Counted from the first letter of the stretch, positions 26,149-35,869 are shown. The stretch is DNA of 39,940 nt from Acidobacteriota bacterium (GCA_021792795.1 JAJYUB010000034.1:1-39940); one strand, 5' to 3'. Numbers and translations: made by a program. Notes: generated by a model not told the origin, from the letters alone.

Positions 26149-27261
26149 ATGCCCAGACCAACTGCTCTGCCTCCTTCATCGAAATCTTTGACCGTCCTGT
26201 CCCGGCTGCTCATTCCGCCGCTGCCCGGCGGCATGTCCGCGCCAATCGCTGCTGGGTCGAGTTCAGGAATTTCAGAGATCGACCGGGACGGGTTTGAAGA
26301 CTTGCTGACACTGGCAAACTCGAACCACGTTGTTGTGCGGGGGCTAACTGCCGCTCTCCAATGCCTGCGCGGCGCGCAGGACGAGATGCGGGCCGGGTGG
26401 GTAGCAACCGCGCTTGCCGCTGAACGCGCGCGCATCCATAACGCGATGCCCTTCCTGCATGCGATTTGCGCCGCATTTGAAGAGGAAGGACTGGATGTGA
26501 CGGTGATCAAATCGCTCGATCACTGGCCCGATCTAGGCAGCGACTTGGATCTGTATACGAACGCGGGCCCGGAAACGGTGGCCCAACTGATGATGAAGCG
26601 CTTCCGGGCGAAAGTTGCGACGCGGAGCTGGGGAGATCGCCTGGCGCGCAAGTGGAACTTCGATGTCCCCGGATTGCCTGAAGCGGTCGAGGTCCACATG
26701 GGTCGTTTGGGCCAGACAGGAGAACAGATCGCACTCGCCTCGCGCATCGCGGGACGCGCCCGGCTGGTTCGCATCGAGGACCATACGTTTCGCGTGCCGG
26801 CCGTGTCCGACCGGCTGATGATCTCCACCTTACAACGAATGTATCGTCATTTTTACTTTCGGCTGTGCGATATCGTCGACACGGCGGAGCTGTCCAGCGC
26901 AGGGGCCATCGACTACGAGGACCTGCGGTCTTCGGCGAATGCGTCCGGTATCTGGGAAGGCGTGGCGACGTATCTGGCGATTGTGTCGGATTACGTGAAA
27001 CAGTACCGGGGCACAGGCCTCTATCTGTCCCGCCTGGTAACGGATGCAGCGCGGTTTGGCGGCAAGGAAGTCTACTTCGGCCGAGGTTTCCTGCGTGTCC
27101 CGATTCTGCCGCAATCGGCGCATCTTTATGGGACACAACTTGCAGGATTGCTGCGCAAACGGGAATTGCACAGCAGTGCCCGTCTTGGTTTATTGCCATG
27201 GCTTGCCACCGCGGCCGCCGTGGGGCAAAAGATCACCGGAAGCGACAAGGGCATCTGGTGA
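26149..27261 (+). CDS. Nucleotidyltransferase-fold protein (NTP_transf_5 type)
   Basis: 370 residues. The segment VTVIKSLDHWPDLGSDLDLY (about 117-136) matches the nucleotidyltransferase-fold family found beside glycan and peptide-modification genes (PF14907-type), with the D-x-D pair (132, 134) that binds metal. It also has the downstream VEVHMG strand expected for the third acidic site (Glu at about 181). It may transfer a nucleotide to a small molecule or protein. Start ATG 26149 is chosen because GAAGGA lies 10-12 nt upstream; the frame is open further upstream across the preceding gene. It is 22 bp after the TPR gene and 127 bp before the TonB-like gene, all on one strand. Substrate unknown. 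Confidence 0.75.
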   Translation: MPRPTALPPSSKSLTVLSRLLIPPLPGGMSAPIAAGSSSGISEIDRDGFEDLLTLANSNHVVVRGLTAALQCLRGAQDEMRAGWVATALAAERARIHNAMPFLHAICAAFEEEGLDVTVIKSLDHWPDLGSDLDLYTNAGPETVAQLMMKRFRAKVATRSWGDRLARKWNFDVPGLPEAVEVHMGRLGQTGEQIALASRIAGRARLVRIEDHTFRVPAVSDRLMISTLQRMYRHFYFRLCDIVDTAELSSAGAIDYEDLRSSANASGIWEGVATYLAIVSDYVKQYRGTGLYLSRLVTDAARFGGKEVYFGRGFLRVPILPQSAHLYGTQLAGLLRKRELHSSARLGLLPWLATAAAVGQKITGSDKGIW

Positions 27262-27388
27262 TTGGCAATCGCTGTCCGTGTGGAACCATCGGAAGCCGGG
27301 CAAGCGGCGGCTGCATTCGATACAGGACCTGTTGTTCCCCTTGAACGAGCTGCCGGAATTTCTGCCTCCGGTGAAGAGAGAGAGATGT

Positions 27389-28435
27389 ATGGGAAATCTG
27401 GCATTCACGAACCAACTGGAACCAGGTGACAAGCGGTCCGCCAGAAGGCGCAGCATGCGGAATGCAGCTCCCTTACCACTGGAGTTGATTGCAAAGCCAT
27501 GGGTCTTCGGAGAAGCTGTGCCGGACGAGCCGATCTGGAGAGGGCTCTGGAACAACCTGAGGGACGCTCTCTTTCCGCAGAAATTGCCGCCACTGGAGCT
27601 GACTTCACAGCCGATCGCGGTTGCCGATCCGCTGGCCGTCAAACGCGATCCCATGTCGAGCGCGATCTCATTCGTCATGCATGCAGCAATCTTTGCGCTG
27701 GTGCTTTGGTTCGCGATCCAGGCGCGACGGCAGATGGTTGTGCCGCAGCAGGTCGCGATCACTCCGGTCTACATTCCGCCCTACATCCCCCCGGTGACTT
27801 TGCCGGCTCCTACGACCATGGGAGGAGGGGGTGGCGGCGGCGCGCATCAGTTGGTCGAAGCAAGCAAGGGACATCTGCCGCAAGTTGCCAAAACCCGGGT
27901 CGCTCCTCCAGAACTGATGGTCGATCATCCGAAGCTGGCGGTTGAGCCGGTTCTGGTGATGCCACAGCAGGTGAAGATTCCAGACAACAATCTACCCAAT
28001 ATCGGCGCCCCCGCATCCGCGCAAGTCGCGCTGGTCTCGCTGGGCGGCGGCATCGGTTCCGGCTTTGGCCAGGGCCGGGGCGGCGGCATCGGTTCCGGCA
28101 ACGGCAATGGCGTGGGCGCGGGCAACGGCGGCGGTTATGGCGGCGGTATCATGAGCGTGGGCGGAGGCGTCACCGCGCCGCGGGTCATTCACTCCATTGT
28201 GCCGGAGTTTAGCGATGCAGCTCGTCGGACGAGGTATCAGGGGATGGTCTCGATCGGGCTGATCGTCGATACGCAAGGGAACCCGGAAGACATCCGCGTG
28301 ATCCATCATCTGGGCATGGGACTGGACGAAAAGGCGATCGAAGCTGTGAGGCAGTATAGGTTCAAACCGGCGATGTACCGGGGACAGCCTGTACCCGTGC
28401 AGATTGTCATCGACGTGGACTTCCACCTGGATTGA
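27389..28435 (+). CDS. TonB-family protein with long cytoplasmic N-terminus
   Basis: 348 residues. Residues 1-90 are a soluble N-terminal region, then one membrane helix (about 90-111), a Pro-rich stretch (IPPYIPPVTLPAP), a Gly-rich linker (repeated GGGIGSG) and a TonB C-terminal domain over the last ~85 residues (PRVIHSIVPEFSDAAR, then QYRFKPAMYRGQPVPVQ). TonB proteins pass inner-membrane energy to outer-membrane transporters. No exbB or exbD is adjacent, and the 90-residue cytoplasmic part is far longer than usual. ATG 27389 is chosen because GAGAGAGAG lies upstream and the 115 codons before it look non-coding. It follows the nucleotidyltransferase gene on the same strand. Energy coupling is inferred; some TonB-like proteins act without ExbBD. 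Confidence 0.85.
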   Translation: MGNLAFTNQLEPGDKRSARRRSMRNAAPLPLELIAKPWVFGEAVPDEPIWRGLWNNLRDALFPQKLPPLELTSQPIAVADPLAVKRDPMSSAISFVMHAAIFALVLWFAIQARRQMVVPQQVAITPVYIPPYIPPVTLPAPTTMGGGGGGGAHQLVEASKGHLPQVAKTRVAPPELMVDHPKLAVEPVLVMPQQVKIPDNNLPNIGAPASAQVALVSLGGGIGSGFGQGRGGGIGSGNGNGVGAGNGGGYGGGIMSVGGGVTAPRVIHSIVPEFSDAARRTRYQGMVSIGLIVDTQGNPEDIRVIHHLGMGLDEKAIEAVRQYRFKPAMYRGQPVPVQIVIDVDFHLD

Positions 28436-28462
28436 TCGCCCGGACCTTCTGGATTCTTCGCG

Positions 28463-28492
28463 GAGCTTGCCCTGAACGTAGCCGAAGGGCCC
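28463..28492. repeat. Short palindromic REP-like element
   Basis: The stretch GCTTGCCCTGAACGTAGCC followed by GAAGGGC is an imperfect palindrome of the kind (CCTGA...GAAGG) scattered in many Acidobacteria, Chloroflexi and other genomes. It lies between the TonB-like gene and the convergent VWFA gene and might serve as an end-of-transcript hairpin. Confidence 0.5.
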
Positions 28493-28625
28493 AGAATGGC
28501 TCCTCTATTTTTGGTCCCAGTCTCTGTAATTTTGCTCTAGAAAAACGAGGGCCTTTCGCCGTTCCGCTTGCATTGTCGGCGAAACGGCTGGTGTCTCGTT
28601 ATGGCGCCGCCTGCGTGTGTTGCGC

Positions 28626-30680
28626 CTACCTGGGGTAATACCCCCGGAGCGTCCGAACGATCAGCTTGCCATGACCCGTCGCTTTCGCCTCGACACGCAC
28701 CGTCCGGTAGCCGCCAAGGCCGGCTGGCTTGGTCGAATGATAGCCGATGGTGTACTGGTTGCGAATATCGCGAGCAACCTCGCCGGCGATCTGGTTCACA
28801 TCCTGCAAGGAGTGCGGGAAATACGCAATGCCGCCCGTCTCTCGCGACAGCGTCTCCAAAGCTGTTTCCGCTCGCTGTGACTCTTCCTTGCCGTCTCCGA
28901 AAAGCAGTCCAATGGAATACACTGCCGGCCCACCCAGCTTTTGCACACTGCGGACCGCCTGTTCCAGACTCAGCCGCGACGCATTGTCCGCCCCATCCGT
29001 AATGATCAGCAGCACCTGCTTCGGCTGTTTCGCTTTCCGTGCCAGCTCGTCTGCCGAAACGGCCACCGCATCGTAGAGTGCCGTGGTGCTTTTGGAATCG
29101 AGGTGCGAGAGTCCCCGTTCCAGCGCGCCAATGTTCGAGGTGAAGTCCTGATCGAGGTATGCCTTATCGGAAAAATTCACGATAAACGCCTCGTCCGCAG
29201 GATTCGACGCCCGCACCAAGTCCAAAGCGGCCGCATCTACGGCCGCGCGCTTATCGCGCATGGAGCCAGAATTATCGACGAGAATGCCCATCGATACCGG
29301 GAGGTCCTGGTACTGAAAGGAGCCGATGGTCTGTGGAACGCCATCTTCCCACACGCGAAAGTCGCTGCGTTTCAGGTCTGCGACCAATCGTCTTTTTTCG
29401 TCCACTACGGTGCAGTTCAGCACAACCTCATTCACATTTTCGCGTAGGGTATACGTACCGCTCTTTCCTTTCTGGATCTCCCCGGCCTGGCCTGTACCGG
29501 CAGGCGATGCAGGGCCTGCCGGTACGATTTCCGCATCGGGCGACAAGACCGGATCGCGGTCTACGTTGAGACTCGGCTGGATCTCCGGCTGAGTGGGATC
29601 GTAGGTGGTCGCCAGTGTTGCCGGCTGCGTGTGCGCAATAGGACCCACGCTCGCCGCTGGCTGTGGGCCTGCCGCAATCTGGTCCATCGGCAAATCCAAC
29701 GCAAAGACAGAGGCATTGCCCTGGTCCGCGCGCAGCCAGATGCCGCGGAAGGCCACGCGCAGTTCAGGATGCAGTGTTAGCAGCGCCGTCATCGCGTCGA
29801 TCGCCTGTTTGCGCGCAGTCGCGGGATCCTGCAACTGGGCCAGTTGCGCGGCGTCAGGAGTGTAGTGGACCTCGAGGTCCAGTCCGCCGAGCGCTCCCGT
29901 AGGATGAATTGCCGTCATCGCAAAAGCGGAGCCATGCACATCGAGCATGCTTGGCTTCACTCCGGGAAGGTCATCGGGGCGTATCTCGTCGGCTTCACCC
30001 TGCAGCTTCACGAGATTGGGACTGGACATAAACTCCGCAGGATTCAGCAGCGATGCGGCCGTCCGATAGTAGAACCATGCATTCCAATGCATCTTCTTTT
30101 GCGCGTATTCGCGCGCCCGGGTCCAGTACCAGAGGCCATTGTGGCCTGCTTCGATCATGGGATTGCTGAAAAATCCGGCAAGCATCCAGTGGCCCTCAGA
30201 AGCTTCCGAAACAATCAACGAAATCTGCTGCGGCTGTGGGACACCGGTGGCGTGAAGAATGGCAAGCGCGTATTTTCCCGGCGGCAGATTGGTAAAGTTG
30301 AGCACCACGATCGGCGTACCGCAATAGAAATCCGTTTGAGGGGCGCTCGCAGGCTCGCCGGAAGCGTCCAGCGCATAGAGGTCATCGACGGTAATGGCCG
30401 CGTGCTGTAGCAGAGGCCTCAAACTCTCCGCCGATGTGGCAATCCCGCCGAAGTCCGCCGCAACCGCGGGAATCGTGTTTGCCCGAAGGGCCTGCACGTC
30501 CCCACGCTGCACCTCGCCAACGATGGCGTGAGCGGTACTCGACAAGAGGTCGCGCTGCGCCGCCGTCATTTGCGATTCGGTCTTGCAGGAAGCGGCATTT
30601 GCGTTCGGCAGCAACAGCGCGCCGGCAACCGTCAAAAAAAACAGAAGAACGCGTTTTCTATTCGGGGGTCTCAGTTGCAT
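28626..30680 (-). CDS. VWFA-domain protein of acidobacterial type
   Basis: 684 residues. A Sec signal (about 1-30) is followed by a ~370-residue N-terminal region of unknown fold and a VWA domain from about 415. The entry DEKRRLVADLKRSDFRVWEDG is the signature of the acidobacterial VWFA family (TIGR03436-type). The metal-ion site is intact: DNSGSM (Asp at 469), the Thr in SKSTTALYDA, and the Asp in TDGADN. Such domains bind proteins through a chelated Mg ion in the periplasm or outside. Start ATG 30680. It is divergent from the STN lipoprotein gene and converges on the TonB-like gene. The N-terminal part may be the partner-binding module. Function in the cell is unknown. Confidence 0.88.
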   Translation of the reverse strand: MQLRPPNRKRVLLFFLTVAGALLLPNANAASCKTESQMTAAQRDLLSSTAHAIVGEVQRGDVQALRANTIPAVAADFGGIATSAESLRPLLQHAAITVDDLYALDASGEPASAPQTDFYCGTPIVVLNFTNLPPGKYALAILHATGVPQPQQISLIVSEASEGHWMLAGFFSNPMIEAGHNGLWYWTRAREYAQKKMHWNAWFYYRTAASLLNPAEFMSSPNLVKLQGEADEIRPDDLPGVKPSMLDVHGSAFAMTAIHPTGALGGLDLEVHYTPDAAQLAQLQDPATARKQAIDAMTALLTLHPELRVAFRGIWLRADQGNASVFALDLPMDQIAAGPQPAASVGPIAHTQPATLATTYDPTQPEIQPSLNVDRDPVLSPDAEIVPAGPASPAGTGQAGEIQKGKSGTYTLRENVNEVVLNCTVVDEKRRLVADLKRSDFRVWEDGVPQTIGSFQYQDLPVSMGILVDNSGSMRDKRAAVDAAALDLVRASNPADEAFIVNFSDKAYLDQDFTSNIGALERGLSHLDSKSTTALYDAVAVSADELARKAKQPKQVLLIITDGADNASRLSLEQAVRSVQKLGGPAVYSIGLLFGDGKEESQRAETALETLSRETGGIAYFPHSLQDVNQIAGEVARDIRNQYTIGYHSTKPAGLGGYRTVRVEAKATGHGKLIVRTLRGYYPR

Positions 30681-30851
30681 GGCTTATGACGGTCTTTCAT
30701 GGCAATCGTTTCGCAAACGGAACAGAGCCATCGCAAGTCTAGTATATAGACAGGCTGGCGTTCGCCCCCCAGCAGATCCGAGTGGCCATCGATGACGTTT
30801 ATGACGCCCTCCGGCATTGGCAAACAAACCCTGCCGAAGCGCGGCGCGGAA

Positions 30852-31562
30852 ATGCGACGCTGCTGTGCGATTTGGGTATTCTGCGGTGCCCTTGCCGGTT
30901 GCGCGCAGGCGATGCAAGCTTTTGCCATCCCGCCTCCCGGCGCCAAGATACATGCGGCAACTGGAGCCGCGCCCCCTGAACGGACACGTTCCGCGGTGGC
31001 GCGCCAACGACGGGGCAGCGTGCAGGGCAAGGAAGCGGCAAGACCGCTGGCTCCTTCCGAAGCAGTTGCAAGACCCGCCACAGTGAGCCTGCAAAATGGA
31101 AAGCTGACGATCGAGGCGAACAACTCCGACCTGACCCAGATTTTGCAGCATGTGGCCGGTATCAGCGGCATGACCATCGACGGACTCAGCAAGAGATCTC
31201 GCATCTTTGGCATCTACGGTCCCGGCAATCCGAGCGATGTCCTCACCGGGCTTCTCGCTGGCTCAGGCTACAACTTCGTCATGGCAGGGCACAGACCCGA
31301 CGGCGCCCCCAGCGAATTGCTAATTACCGCTCAAAACGACAATGCTCCTGCACCAATACCAGCCAACCCTCTTCCGGCTGCATCGGGCGACCGCGAGAAT
31401 TCCCAGCAGCCTGGAGCGGAGATGCACCCAGCGGACCCGAATGCATCCGCCCCGGATGTGCTGGCCACGCCGGGGGACACAGAAGACCCGCAGGACCTCG
31501 CCAAGCGGCAGCAACAGGTGCGCCAGCGGCTGGAGCAACAACAGCAAAACACTCCGGAGTAG
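30852..31562 (+). CDS. Small lipoprotein with an STN-like domain
   Basis: 236 residues. ATG 30852 gives a short lipoprotein signal (MRRCCAIWVFCGALAGC) with Cys 17; longer in-frame starts exist at 30792 and would bury the signal. Residues ~80-145 carry LTIEANNSDLTQILQHVAGISGMTI and NPSDVLTGLLAGSGYNFVM, matching the secretin/TonB short N-terminal (STN) domain that normally precedes a secretin or a TonB-dependent receptor. Here nothing follows: the rest is Pro/Gln-rich. It is divergent from the VWFA gene by ~170 bp, and a TonB-like protein is encoded 3 kb away, suggesting it may be a stand-alone partner. The role is inference. Confidence 0.7.
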   Translation: MRRCCAIWVFCGALAGCAQAMQAFAIPPPGAKIHAATGAAPPERTRSAVARQRRGSVQGKEAARPLAPSEAVARPATVSLQNGKLTIEANNSDLTQILQHVAGISGMTIDGLSKRSRIFGIYGPGNPSDVLTGLLAGSGYNFVMAGHRPDGAPSELLITAQNDNAPAPIPANPLPAASGDRENSQQPGAEMHPADPNASAPDVLATPGDTEDPQDLAKRQQQVRQRLEQQQQNTPE

Positions 31563-31615
31563 CTCGCGATCTTGCCTGAGCACCCGCATATCGTTCCGAC
31601 ATGCGATGTTCTTGT

Positions 31616-34600
31616 CTACGTGGTGGCATCCGCTTTTTTGAAGTGGTTCCGCAGGGGAAGAAAAATTGAGAAACAGGTCCCGCTCTTGCCAGGGCGCACG
31701 CTGCTGCGCATCCGGATCGAGCCGCCCAGCCGGTTGACAATCCCATAGGCGACCCAGAGGCCGAGGCCGATTCCGTGCTCCCCTTTGGTGGTGAAGAAGG
31801 GCTCGAAGATACGCATTTTGTTCTGTGCGGAAATTCCGGCGCCAGTGTCGGCAATGGTAATGCGAATGCCCTGAATCGCCGAGTCGCCGCTTGCCGGGCC
31901 GGGACTCGCAAGACGGTTCCCATTGGATGCATTGCGGACGCGGATGGCAATGGTCCCGCCCGGCAGGGAAGCGTCCGCCGCGTTCACCAGCAGGGTCGCG
32001 AACACTTGACGGATCTCGCCCGGGTAACTGTGGATGATTTCGCTCGAAAGGTACTTTTTTTGTACCGTGGTCCTTTTCTCTTTCATCCGCCGGTCGTAGA
32101 GTTTCAAGATGCCTTCGAGCGTCTCTTCGATGTCGACCGCTTTGGGCGCCGCGCTCTCTCGAAAAAAACCCAGAGACTGGCGCGTCAGGTCGGTTACCCG
32201 GCCAAGTTCCTCCGTGGCCGTCGTCACATAGGACCGGTCCTGTTCGCTCAGCTTGGCAGATCCTTGCAAGATGTTCATCAGGTTGAAGATCGCTTGCAAG
32301 GGGTTGTTGATCTCATGCGCCAGGACAGCGGCCAGACGTCCGGAAACAGCCAGTTTCTCCGACTTGATTAAAGCTGCTTCGGCGAGTTTGCGCTCAGTGA
32401 TGTCCTCAATGGCAAGCAGGACCATCGGCTGCGCGTCCTGCGGTTGGACAAGTGTCCGGGCATTCAACAGCAACGTTCTGCGGCCAAGATTCTCAAAGTC
32501 ATGTTCCACTTCGAAATCGGAGATGGCCTGGCGTTTGGACAGCACTTCCTTCAGCAACGCGCGCAGGATGGGGATGTTCCACTGCCCATTGCCCAGCTTG
32601 AACAAGGGCTGGCCGATGGTCTCGACTGCGGAAACCTTGAAGGTGCTCTGGAAAGACTTATTGATTGCGATGACTCGAAGCTCCGCATCGAGCACCAGCA
32701 GCGGTTCTCTTACCGTATCGATCATTCCGCGGAGGAATTCCGCTGAATGCCGAAGCCGCTCGTTGGCGCTTTTCATTGCGTCGATATCCAGCAGCACCAG
32801 CACAATGCCATCGATCTTGTTGTCCAGTGTCCGGTAGGGGAGGATGTGCAAGGAATGCCAGCGGTCCTGCAGGTCCTGGACATCGCGCTCCGCTGGCTGG
32901 AGGGTCTCCAACACCTTCGCGATCATCTCTTCCATGTCCGGCACTTTGATATTGAGCCGGATGTCCGCGATCGGGCGTCCCACATCGGAGGAAACCGCCT
33001 TCACCAACTGGTCCGCGCTGGGGGTCAAGCGGCGTATCCGCAGATCGCGATCCAGCATGACGACGGGGATCTTTGTGCTGTTCAGGAAGTTCGAGAGATC
33101 GTTGTTCAAATCGTGGAGTTCGGCGTTTTTGTGGCCAAGCTCGTTGTTGAGCGAGTTCAGTTCCTCATTGGCGGACTGAAGTTCTTCTTTGGAGGTTTCC
33201 AGCTCTTCGTTGGTGCTTTGCAGTTCCTCGTTCGCCGACAGTATTTCCTCGTTCGCCGATTGGAATTCTTCCCGGACGGCGTCTTCCGACTCGGTGGCGG
33301 CGCGCAGGGAGGCCTGCGTGGCGGCAAGTTCTTGCTTCAGGCGCGTGAATTCCCGGCCCTTCGCCGTGCTAGGTTTGGCTGTTACCTTTTCCCCTGGGCC
33401 GGAAATCTTTGTGACATCCTCGAACAACACCAGAAAATAACGCTCTTCCTCCGATGGGTCCTTGTCCCCCAGCGGCGAAACAGAAAGATTTAGGACCCGC
33501 TTATGGCCGTTTCCAACAAACGAGATATTGTTTTTGCTGACAGGCGCATTCTTCTTCCTGGCGGCGCCGATCAATGATCGCAGTTCCAGCGCCAGTCCGT
33601 TGCGCGCCAGCTTCAGCAGGTTCAGGCTCGGTTTGCCCGGTGCCGGCTCCAGATACGGGGTCGTGCGCCCGCGGAACTGGACCACTTCCATTGCATTGTC
33701 GATGACCGCTCCGACCGGGGCGTGGTGCTTTAAAACAAAGCGGTCGGCCTCCGCCTCTACGTCCAGTTTGCATTCCTGCGGAGCTTGCGACTCCCGCGCC
33801 TTGTCGGCAACATCCGCGCCGCTTCCAGCCGGATAGCGGGTCTGGGAAAAGTTATAATGCAGCCGCGAGGTGGCCGACTTCTTGGCATAAATTTTGTGCT
33901 TCTTGTCCACCGTGGAGAACAAATTGGGAAAGCCGGAGATGCTTTCAGAGCTTCCCAGGACCAGAAACCCGGAAGGCTTCAGCGCGTAGTGCAGGATGGG
34001 TACGATTTTCTTTTGCAGCTCCGGTCCCAGGTAGATGAGCAGGTTGCGGCAGGCGACGACGTTCATCTGCGAAAAAGGCGGATCGTAGGCCAGGTTCTGC
34101 CGCGCGAAGATGCACATGTCCCGCACCGCCTTGCTGATGCGGTAGCCGTTTGCTTCTTTGACGAAGAAGCGCCGCAGGCGCTCTGGCGATATCTCCTCCG
34201 CGATGCTATCCCGATACAGCCCGGCGCGCGCTTTCTGAATGCCTTTTTCGTTCAGGTCCGTTCCGAATATCTGCACCTGGAAGCTGGCGGCTTTGTCGCC
34301 CAGAAACTCCAGCAGCGTCATCGCCAGCGAGTAGGTCTCTTCGCCCGTGGAGCAGCCAGGCGCCCACATTCGGATGGTGCGTTTGTTGCTCTTGTCCTTC
34401 ACTATGGCGGAATAGGCGTGTTTCTTCAATGCCTCGAAAGCCTCGAGGTCGCGGAAGAAGCTGGTCACTGGGATGAGAACGTCGTCGTACAGCTTCTCCG
34501 TCTCTTCCGGATGCTTCCTCAAATACTTCGCGTATTCGCCCAGCGATCCCAGCCGGAGGATCATCACGCGCCGCATGGCGCGTCGGTAAATGGTATTGGG

Positions 34601-35356
34601 CTTGTACTGAGAAAAATCGGCGCCGCTCACTTTTCGCAACAAGTTGAGGATCCCGTTGAAATCGTCTTCTCCCGCCGGGGACGGTTCGATGTCGGCTTCA
34701 TCCTTGACCTGGCTCACATAAGGATGGCGATGTATCCGCTCCAGCTCTTTTGCAATTGCTTTTGGCGACAGAACAAAGTCCACGCATCCGGAAGCGATGG
34801 CGCTGCGCGGCATGCCATCGTACTTCGCGGTGGCAGGGTCTTGCGCGAAGGTAATGCCCCCGGCCGCCTTGATGTCGGTCACGCCTAAGGTGCCATCGGC
34901 CCCGGTGCCTGAAAGCACGACTCCAATTGCGACGCTCTTGCGCTCCGCCGCCAGAGAGCGCATAAAGAAGTTGACCGACAAATGTTGGCCCGGTTCTTTG
35001 CTTCGCGGCGTAAGGACGAAGGCGCATTCCTCGATCGCCATGAAAGCGTCGGGAGGGATTACATAGACGCGATTGGGCCTGATCCTGGTCCCCGACTTGA
35101 CCTCGTCGACTGGCATCCTGGTTGCTTTGGAAAGGATTTCCGCCAGCAGGCTGTGATGGCTTGGATCGAGGTGTTGCACCAGTACGAACGCCATTCCGGT
35201 GTCCACCGGCAAGGCGTGAAAAAATTCCGTATAGGCTTCCAGTCCGCCAGCGGACGCTCCGACGGCCACGATTGGGAAAAAAGCATTCTGAGCGTCCGCT
35301 ATTTTGCCGGGACTTTCCTCCGCGGGGGAAACGGGTTTGGACGTTCTGGGTCCCAT
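31616..35356 (-). CDS. CheB-CheR-PAS-histidine kinase fusion
   Basis: 1246 residues. In order: CheB-type methylesterase (about 28-210) with the triad Ser 35 (GASAGG), His 61 (HLDPSHH) and Asp 153 (GTGADGTLG); CheR methyltransferase (about 230-500) with the SAM loop GCSTGEE at 333-339; a coiled-coil with repeated SANEE/STNEE units; two PAS domains; then HisKA and HATPase. The phospho-accepting His is at 1014 (HEINNPLQ), the N box at about 1125 (NAADAS), G1 DTGAGIS and G2 GIGLGLW. Such proteins are widespread in soil bacteria, and no receptor or response regulator is adjacent, so the target is elsewhere. Start ATG 35356. All catalytic residues are present. Known as a family; function poorly known. 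Confidence 0.93.
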   Translation of the reverse strand: MGPRTSKPVSPAEESPGKIADAQNAFFPIVAVGASAGGLEAYTEFFHALPVDTGMAFVLVQHLDPSHHSLLAEILSKATRMPVDEVKSGTRIRPNRVYVIPPDAFMAIEECAFVLTPRSKEPGQHLSVNFFMRSLAAERKSVAIGVVLSGTGADGTLGVTDIKAAGGITFAQDPATAKYDGMPRSAIASGCVDFVLSPKAIAKELERIHRHPYVSQVKDEADIEPSPAGEDDFNGILNLLRKVSGADFSQYKPNTIYRRAMRRVMILRLGSLGEYAKYLRKHPEETEKLYDDVLIPVTSFFRDLEAFEALKKHAYSAIVKDKSNKRTIRMWAPGCSTGEETYSLAMTLLEFLGDKAASFQVQIFGTDLNEKGIQKARAGLYRDSIAEEISPERLRRFFVKEANGYRISKAVRDMCIFARQNLAYDPPFSQMNVVACRNLLIYLGPELQKKIVPILHYALKPSGFLVLGSSESISGFPNLFSTVDKKHKIYAKKSATSRLHYNFSQTRYPAGSGADVADKARESQAPQECKLDVEAEADRFVLKHHAPVGAVIDNAMEVVQFRGRTTPYLEPAPGKPSLNLLKLARNGLALELRSLIGAARKKNAPVSKNNISFVGNGHKRVLNLSVSPLGDKDPSEEERYFLVLFEDVTKISGPGEKVTAKPSTAKGREFTRLKQELAATQASLRAATESEDAVREEFQSANEEILSANEELQSTNEELETSKEELQSANEELNSLNNELGHKNAELHDLNNDLSNFLNSTKIPVVMLDRDLRIRRLTPSADQLVKAVSSDVGRPIADIRLNIKVPDMEEMIAKVLETLQPAERDVQDLQDRWHSLHILPYRTLDNKIDGIVLVLLDIDAMKSANERLRHSAEFLRGMIDTVREPLLVLDAELRVIAINKSFQSTFKVSAVETIGQPLFKLGNGQWNIPILRALLKEVLSKRQAISDFEVEHDFENLGRRTLLLNARTLVQPQDAQPMVLLAIEDITERKLAEAALIKSEKLAVSGRLAAVLAHEINNPLQAIFNLMNILQGSAKLSEQDRSYVTTATEELGRVTDLTRQSLGFFRESAAPKAVDIEETLEGILKLYDRRMKEKRTTVQKKYLSSEIIHSYPGEIRQVFATLLVNAADASLPGGTIAIRVRNASNGNRLASPGPASGDSAIQGIRITIADTGAGISAQNKMRIFEPFFTTKGEHGIGLGLWVAYGIVNRLGGSIRMRSSVRPGKSGTCFSIFLPLRNHFKKADATT

Positions 35357-35380
35357 CTTTGAATTGCCCTACTCTCCGGC

Positions 35381-35869
35381 GTGCTAAACGGGGCGCAATC
35401 CCTTGGAACTGGCATTCCTGTGCCCATTGAAGGAAATCTTACTCCAAGCGCAAAGCGGAACAAAGATGGCAGACAAAGTTATGGGGCGGTCGAGCGGCGG
35501 CAGCAGCCTGGAATAGGTCTACGAACGCTCCATCGCCAACTGGCGCCGCAGACTGAGCATGTGCGGGACTGGTTTCACGTCAGCATGAAGTTTCAGGGTC
35601 TCAAGCAGATCGCCATCTCAACCGCCGGAGAGAGCCCGGCATTCGCGCAACAACTCAAACGTGAAATCGATGCGTGCCTTCCGCAAGACTTGGGCCCGTG
35701 GCTCACGGAACAAGGAGAATTGCGTCGTGAAGTGCTGGCTGCGCTCCCGGCTGGGGAAGAGAGGAATCTTCTACTAAACTCAGTTGCGCAACGCTCGCTT
35801 TGCAGTCTTCCCCAATGCCCGGCACGCCGGTTTGCGCAGGAACGCATGAAGTCGGCAGATATCGGATGA
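35381..35869 (+). pseudogene. Transposase relic (ISKra4-like)
   Basis: The frame contains EHVRDWFHVSMKFQGLKQIA, which resembles the DWFH-x-x-M core of ISKra4-family transposases. The rest of the enzyme is missing or unrecognisable, and no terminal inverted repeats were found. It lies between the kinase and citrate synthase genes and looks like an old, decayed insertion. Family assignment rests on one motif. Confidence 0.5.

Noticed and set aside
27044-27388. N-terminal extension of the TonB-like protein
   Set aside because: It overlaps the end of the nucleotidyltransferase gene in another frame and is not protein-like; ATG 27389 has its own ribosome site.
33785-34888. 367-residue plus-strand open frame
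   Set aside because: Antisense to the CheB/CheR part, which has all catalytic residues.
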